This document shows, in pieces, positions 29,087 through 33,052 of a stretch of 33,052 bases of DNA. This DNA comes from Candidatus Sabulitectum sp. (GTDB lineage Bacteria; Fermentibacterota; Fermentibacteria; Fermentibacterales; JCC-6): assembly GCA_029938555.1 (NCBI GenBank), contig JAOZUR010000017.1, positions 1 through 33,052 of the forward strand, in the 5' to 3' direction. A program made the translations under genes and the position numbers. The notes under the pieces were generated by a model, which worked only from the letters and a program-made list of their open reading frames with translations, was not told the origin of the DNA and made no database searches. The stretch's first letter is position 1, and each line of letters opens with the position of its first letter.

Positions 29087-29089
29087 CAA

Positions 29090-29596
29090 TTAAACACCTT
29101 CTAATTCCATTCTCACTGCAGCTTGCATTTCCGTAATAGCCTCTTTGATGTGTGAGTACTCTTGGTTAATAGCCTCTCCGTCACCAAACGCAACCTGCAA
29201 AAGAGCCTCATTTGCCAGTCGTAATCTGCCACTTACAACTCCTGCCAGGAACTTAATAAACAGAACGGCTATTCTAGGTTCTTTGTTAAGCATGTTAGAA
29301 AATTCTTTTTCACCCATAATAAGTAAACTACCATTGCATGTTGCACTGACAGATGCCGATCTAATAGAACCATCAAGAAAAGACATTTCTCCGAAAATAT
29401 CACCTCTGTGAAGTATTGCTAAAACAAAATCCTCACCTGCTGAATCATCATGAACTCGAAATTGACCACGGCTGATTATGAAAATATCTCTTCCATTGCT
29501 GTTTTTTTCAATGACTGTTTCACCGGATTGTACATTTCTACGACTACAGAACCAGACTATTTTGGTGGCGAGCTCGCGAGGCATGGTTATATTCAT
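29090..29596 (-). CDS. Cyclic nucleotide-binding domain protein (no evident DNA-binding domain)
   Basis: SGETVIEKNSNGRDIFIISRGQFRVHD...LHRGDIFGEMSFLDGSIRSASVSA: cNMP-binding fold and phosphate-binding cassette. Confidence 0.83.
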   Translation of the reverse strand: MNITMPRELATKIVWFCSRRNVQSGETVIEKNSNGRDIFIISRGQFRVHDDSAGEDFVLAILHRGDIFGEMSFLDGSIRSASVSATCNGSLLIMGEKEFSNMLNKEPRIAVLFIKFLAGVVSGRLRLANEALLQVAFGDGEAINQEYSHIKEAITEMQAAVRMELEGV

Positions 29597-30303
29597 AAAA
29601 TATTTTCCGATTGTTCTTGAAAAAAGTAATCCGGCGGAGGCGATAAATACCCTGGATAATAAAGACCTTCTCGAATGGCACTTCGGATAAATAAACTTCG
29701 TCTTCGATAAAAAGACCTGTAAGGATTCAATGAATCAGTTCGGGTTTCAAACACTTCAGTAAGAAGAGTAGCCGAGGATGGTTCATTGTATGAATGATCC
29801 CAGTCTCCATTAACTCTTCTGACCAGTGATCGATAAAACAATGTTTCTTGAATAATTTCCTCAGGTGAACCTGTTTCGGTCTCCCATAAAAGAAATGCAT
29901 ATTCAAATCTTACATCTAAACTGTCTGGATTGTTCTTTACACCTTCACGAATGAAATCCATCCCTGCACTAACATTACCAAGATTAATTGCTAAATGATA
30001 AGCTGCATCAGTATATACATCTGTAAACGAAGGATCAAGTTTGGCTATAAGCCACATTTGTGGTAAATAATCTGTAACTTCGGTCCATGAAGCACCTTGG
30101 AATTGTGCAATATGATGATAATCATCAAGTTGTAGGTACAATGCACTTGCTGCAAAGTGTTTTAGCCTTTGAAAACCAGAACTGGCAGTTTGAATGTGTT
30201 GAAATGTATCAATGCTTGCTCTGCGTGATACTGAAATACCTGAAATAATCGCTAAAAAAAGAGATAGTATTGCTATGGCGGAAAGTATAACTTTTGCTTT
30301 CAT
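29593..30303 (-). CDS. Membrane-anchored protein of unknown function (possibly TPR-like)
   Basis: N-terminal TM helix VILSAIAILSLFLAIISGI; helical segments such as AKLDPSFTDVYTDAAYHLAINLGNVSAGMDFIREGVKNNPDSLDVRFEYAFLLWE. Confidence 0.55.
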   Translation of the reverse strand: MKAKVILSAIAILSLFLAIISGISVSRRASIDTFQHIQTASSGFQRLKHFAASALYLQLDDYHHIAQFQGASWTEVTDYLPQMWLIAKLDPSFTDVYTDAAYHLAINLGNVSAGMDFIREGVKNNPDSLDVRFEYAFLLWETETGSPEEIIQETLFYRSLVRRVNGDWDHSYNEPSSATLLTEVFETRTDSLNPYRSFYRRRSLFIRSAIREGLYYPGYLSPPPDYFFQEQSENIL

Positions 30304-30740
30304 TTCCGCCTTCTTCGTCCTGTAATAATAAAAATAACAATACCGAGCGTTAAGAAAATCGCACCGTCTCGAAAAAGTTTACCCCATATAAAAGGCGCTG
30401 CCCATGGTTGATTAAAAAACCACTGAGTTCCATGATTCCTAGTTCCTGCTGCATGATTGTGACCAGCATGGGAATCTTCAACATGTTCACCAATAGATTC
30501 TTCGTTATTACATGGTTCACCAGGGGCGTGATCATGGCCTGCGTGTGGATCTTCCACGTGCTCATCTAATAATACTTCCTCGTGCGTACATGCTTCACCA
30601 GGAGCATGATCGTGGTCTGCGTGGGACTCTGAATCAAGGAAATCTTGTGGAGCAACTTCTGAAATATCATAATCTGTACGACATCCTGTAAAAAGAAGCA
30701 TGATTAAGGAAAAAGTAATTCCGATAAAAAGCTTCATCAT
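30300..30740 (-). CDS. His-rich lipoprotein with C-terminal TM helix
   Basis: Lipobox LMLLFTGC; imperfect repeats HADHDHAPGEACTHEEVLLDEHVEDP / HAGHDHAPGEPCNNEESIGEHVEDS / HAGHNHAAGT; C-terminal TM GAIFLTLGIVIFIITGRRRRK. Confidence 0.72.
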   Translation of the reverse strand: MMKLFIGITFSLIMLLFTGCRTDYDISEVAPQDFLDSESHADHDHAPGEACTHEEVLLDEHVEDPHAGHDHAPGEPCNNEESIGEHVEDSHAGHNHAAGTRNHGTQWFFNQPWAAPFIWGKLFRDGAIFLTLGIVIFIITGRRRRK

Positions 30741-31492
30741 TTTAGATCACGCCCTCGAAATACAGCAAGTGCAAGCGAAAGCATAAATATAGAGTAACAC
30801 AACCCATAAAAAATCGCAATTAGAAAGTAAACAGGTTCAATCTCAAAACCATGAGCTATAGGGTCTTTTATATGAAACACATCAGCATGTGGCAGAATCA
30901 TTCTAACTGCCCGCATTAAACCTGGAGCCGAAGGAAGAACATTTACAAATTCAGCAACGCTCATTTGGCTGAGAACAAAAAGCATGGTTGTTAAAGGCCA
31001 GTTCAAAGGGGGAGATGTGAAAAAACTGAAGAAAAACACTGTAGATAGCAAAAACCATCCTTCAACGATTATAAGAAGAGTAGCAGGAAGCAAATCGTTT
31101 GGAATAGATAACCCATGAAATAGAAGAATAAGCATAAGACCTAGGCATGTCACGAGCAAAGCAGCTGCCTGAACAAGCGCTGCACCGAAAAATCTTCCAA
31201 GCAAGTATTGCCAGCGAGAAAGCGGAACAGCAATCAATGGCATTAGTGTTCTTGTTTCACGGTCGCGGGGATATAGATTTGCTGCAAGACCTAGAGCTAA
31301 AAGTAAAGCTCCAATTTCAATACCGAACAAACCAAAATCAAGAATAAATCTTCCTTGATTAGAAACATCAAAATTGGGTACCGATGATATAGCTCCTAAA
31401 GCAAGAAGAATGACAAGTAAAATTCCCCAAAGTGTACGTCTGCGAAAGAGCATTCTTAAAGTCATCAAAGCAAATATGAATACTGCTTTCAT
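30737..31492 (-). CDS. ABC-2 type transporter permease
   Basis: Multi-spanning hydrophobic protein with FALMTLRMLFRRRTLWGILLVILLAL and NLYPRDRETRTLMPLIAVPLSRWQYLLGRFFGA; 4-nt overlap with the upstream ABC ATPase. Confidence 0.82.
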   Translation of the reverse strand: MKAVFIFALMTLRMLFRRRTLWGILLVILLALGAISSVPNFDVSNQGRFILDFGLFGIEIGALLLALGLAANLYPRDRETRTLMPLIAVPLSRWQYLLGRFFGAALVQAAALLVTCLGLMLILLFHGLSIPNDLLPATLLIIVEGWFLLSTVFFFSFFTSPPLNWPLTTMLFVLSQMSVAEFVNVLPSAPGLMRAVRMILPHADVFHIKDPIAHGFEIEPVYFLIAIFYGLCYSIFMLSLALAVFRGRDLK

Positions 31493-32367
31493 TTATGATC
31501 ACCTCCAGTTGCAGCCATGAAAACATCTTCCAGAGATTTTAAAGCCAGTTCAATTTTTATGATTGAAACATTATCTTTTCTTAAAGAATCAATTCTGGTC
31601 TGAAGGTCTGGTTCTGGAAGTATTTCTTCAACTTCTTGTCCTGTTTTTCTGCTGATAGAAACGATTCTATAAAGATGTAACTCACCAAGTAATTCTTTCA
31701 TTGAACCCTCTGTTATGAGTTTTCCACCGGAAAGAATTATTGCTTTACTGCATATTGTTTCAACATCGGAAAGGATGTGAGAAGATAGAAAAATAGAAGC
31801 TCCTCTTTTATTCTCTTCTAAAATTATTTCTCTGAATTCTTTTCTAGCGATTGGATCTAATCCCCCGGTGGGTTCATCAAGAATAAGTAAGTCAGGTGTT
31901 GATTGAAGAGCTATTGCGAGGCTTAAACGCTGTCTCATTCCCTTTGAGAACTGTCTTATACCGGTGGTCTCCCATTTAGTTAGGCCGACTCTAGCAAGAA
32001 GGTTCATCCAATCAGACTCTACGCCGGAAAGGTCACGCATAGAAGCGAACATTGTAAGGTACTCCATTGGAGAGAAAGAATCATCATAATCAGGATTTTC
32101 TGGGATATAACCTATTCGTTTTCTCACTTCGGCATCTGCCGGCTGCCCTCCCCACAATGAAACCTTGCCTTCAGAAGGTTTTAGTAGGCCAAGAATACAT
32201 TTTATTGATGTGGTCTTGCCGGCACCATTATGACCAATAAATCCTACTATTTCACCTTGATTAACATCAAAAGAAATATTTGAAACAGCCTGGATTGATC
32301 CTATACTGCGTTTTCGTGCAAAATGCTTGCTTAAATTAGAAACTTGAATCGGGGGTTTTTCAGACAT
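31489..32367 (-). CDS. ABC transporter ATP-binding protein
   Basis: Walker A GFIGHNGAGKTTSIK, signature FSKGMRQRLSLAIAL, Walker B LLILDEPTGGLDP. Confidence 0.95.
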   Translation of the reverse strand: MSEKPPIQVSNLSKHFARKRSIGSIQAVSNISFDVNQGEIVGFIGHNGAGKTTSIKCILGLLKPSEGKVSLWGGQPADAEVRKRIGYIPENPDYDDSFSPMEYLTMFASMRDLSGVESDWMNLLARVGLTKWETTGIRQFSKGMRQRLSLAIALQSTPDLLILDEPTGGLDPIARKEFREIILEENKRGASIFLSSHILSDVETICSKAIILSGGKLITEGSMKELLGELHLYRIVSISRKTGQEVEEILPEPDLQTRIDSLRKDNVSIIKIELALKSLEDVFMAATGGDHK

Positions 32368-32435
32368 AAATACTCCTATCTATTTTTCAAAATCAGACAT
32401 TGCAAAATATGCTGAATTGTTCCTATCCGCAAGGG

Positions 32436-32639
32436 CTAACCTAAATACCCTAAACCTTCTAGTTTTTTTCTGATTTCTTCTTCGGATTCATCGGCTCCTG
32501 GGTCAAGCTTATCGAGTTCTCTGCCAATAATATGAAGAACAAACTCTTCAATAGAAGAGTAACCTCCAGCTTCTGATACTTTATCTAGTCTGTCTTTCAT
32601 TTCGTTATCAATTTTAAATTTGAGTTTTGCCATTATCAA
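32436..32639 (-). CDS. Small ribbon-helix-helix/CopG-like protein
   Basis: KLKFKIDNEMKDRLDKVSEAGGYSSIEEFVLHIIGRELDKL then an acidic linker and EEEIRKKLEGLGYLG tail. Confidence 0.5.
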   Translation of the reverse strand: MIMAKLKFKIDNEMKDRLDKVSEAGGYSSIEEFVLHIIGRELDKLDPGADESEEEIRKKLEGLGYLG

Positions 32640-32645
32640 TCCCTC

Positions 32646-33052
32646 CTATAATTTTACTTTAAATACTACAGCACCCAATATGGCCCAAATACTGGAAAAA
32701 ACAAGAAATACTGTAAACCAGCCCCATCTGGCACCAAGAATAACAAAATGAGTTTCCTGAATATATGATTGAATTTTCAGAATTCCATCAGTTTTATCTT
32801 TATTCCATGGTCGGAAAAGAGCTTGAATTAAACTACTTTGCTCAGCTCCACGAAAATTGATAGAACCTGAAGACAAATCGCTGCCAAGTTCAATACCCAT
32901 TGATCTATATTCAAAAACACCATCATCACCATAAAAAGAAAAACTTTGTTCCAGTGAATCATTCAAAGTCACAATTGGAGATAAAAGTAAACCTATTTCT
33001 GGTTGTTCTGATTGCAATACAGGTATAGAATTCTCCCAATAGACAGTAACAG
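32646..33052 (-). CDS. Partial membrane-anchored protein of unknown function (N-terminus beyond window)
   Basis: The frame stays open upstream of the ORF-track start to the window edge (…VTVYWENSIPVLQSEQPEIG…). C-terminal TM WFTVFLVFSSIWAILGAVVF. Confidence 0.6.
   Translation of the reverse strand, partial: VTVYWENSIPVLQSEQPEIGLLLSPIVTLNDSLEQSFSFYGDDGVFEYRSMGIELGSDLSSGSINFRGAEQSSLIQALFRPWNKDKTDGILKIQSYIQETHFVILGARWGWFTVFLVFSSIWAILGAVVFKVKL

Noticed and set aside
30350-30565. 71 aa minus-strand ORF overlapping the His-rich lipoprotein
   Set aside because: Alternative-frame reading of the DNA repeats encoding the His-rich protein.
1-33052. CRISPR arrays, transposases, phage or integrase modules
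   Set aside because: No repeat-spacer pattern, transposase or integrase motifs, or target-site duplications seen; the tRNA-Leu is not flanked by an integrase.

Overview
This is a 33 kb AT-rich bacterial chromosomal window, densely coded, using the standard bacterial code (UGA ends several genes here, e.g. rph). Main blocks, left to right: (1) a partial beta-propeller-like lipoprotein with a TTG start that the ORF track missed; (2) a tightly packed minus-strand operon of DUF362 protein, radical SAM/SPASM protein, a succinyl-CoA-synthetase-beta-like protein with a C-terminal FixX-like ferredoxin extension, and an SCS alpha-like subunit; (3) a secreted protein with two copies of a ~75 aa domain, nth, an rfbC-like epimerase, an Eis-like GNAT protein and tRNA-Leu(CAG); (4) smpB, amidase, GerM-like, rph, rdgB and Smr; (5) three consecutive large sensor kinases (PocR/PAS hybrid, PAS/HisKA_2, REC-HK-REC); (6) a beta-helix protein and an Omp28-like thioredoxin-fold protein, both with sorting-domain-like C-termini; (7) crcB, fusA and tex; (8) an ABC-2 transporter operon with a His-rich lipoprotein, a membrane-anchored protein and a cNMP-binding protein. 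The most striking observation is at 22980-23975. The ORF track starts this gene at 23115, but a signal-peptide-bearing frame begins at 22980 and is interrupted only by one in-frame UGA (23076-23078). That UGA sits at the first Cys position of a thioredoxin-like CxxC motif (…WEEFTQTG-U-SSC…) and is followed by a stable hairpin with a CGGG apical loop 19 nt downstream. This is a strong candidate for a secreted selenoprotein with a bacterial SECIS element.
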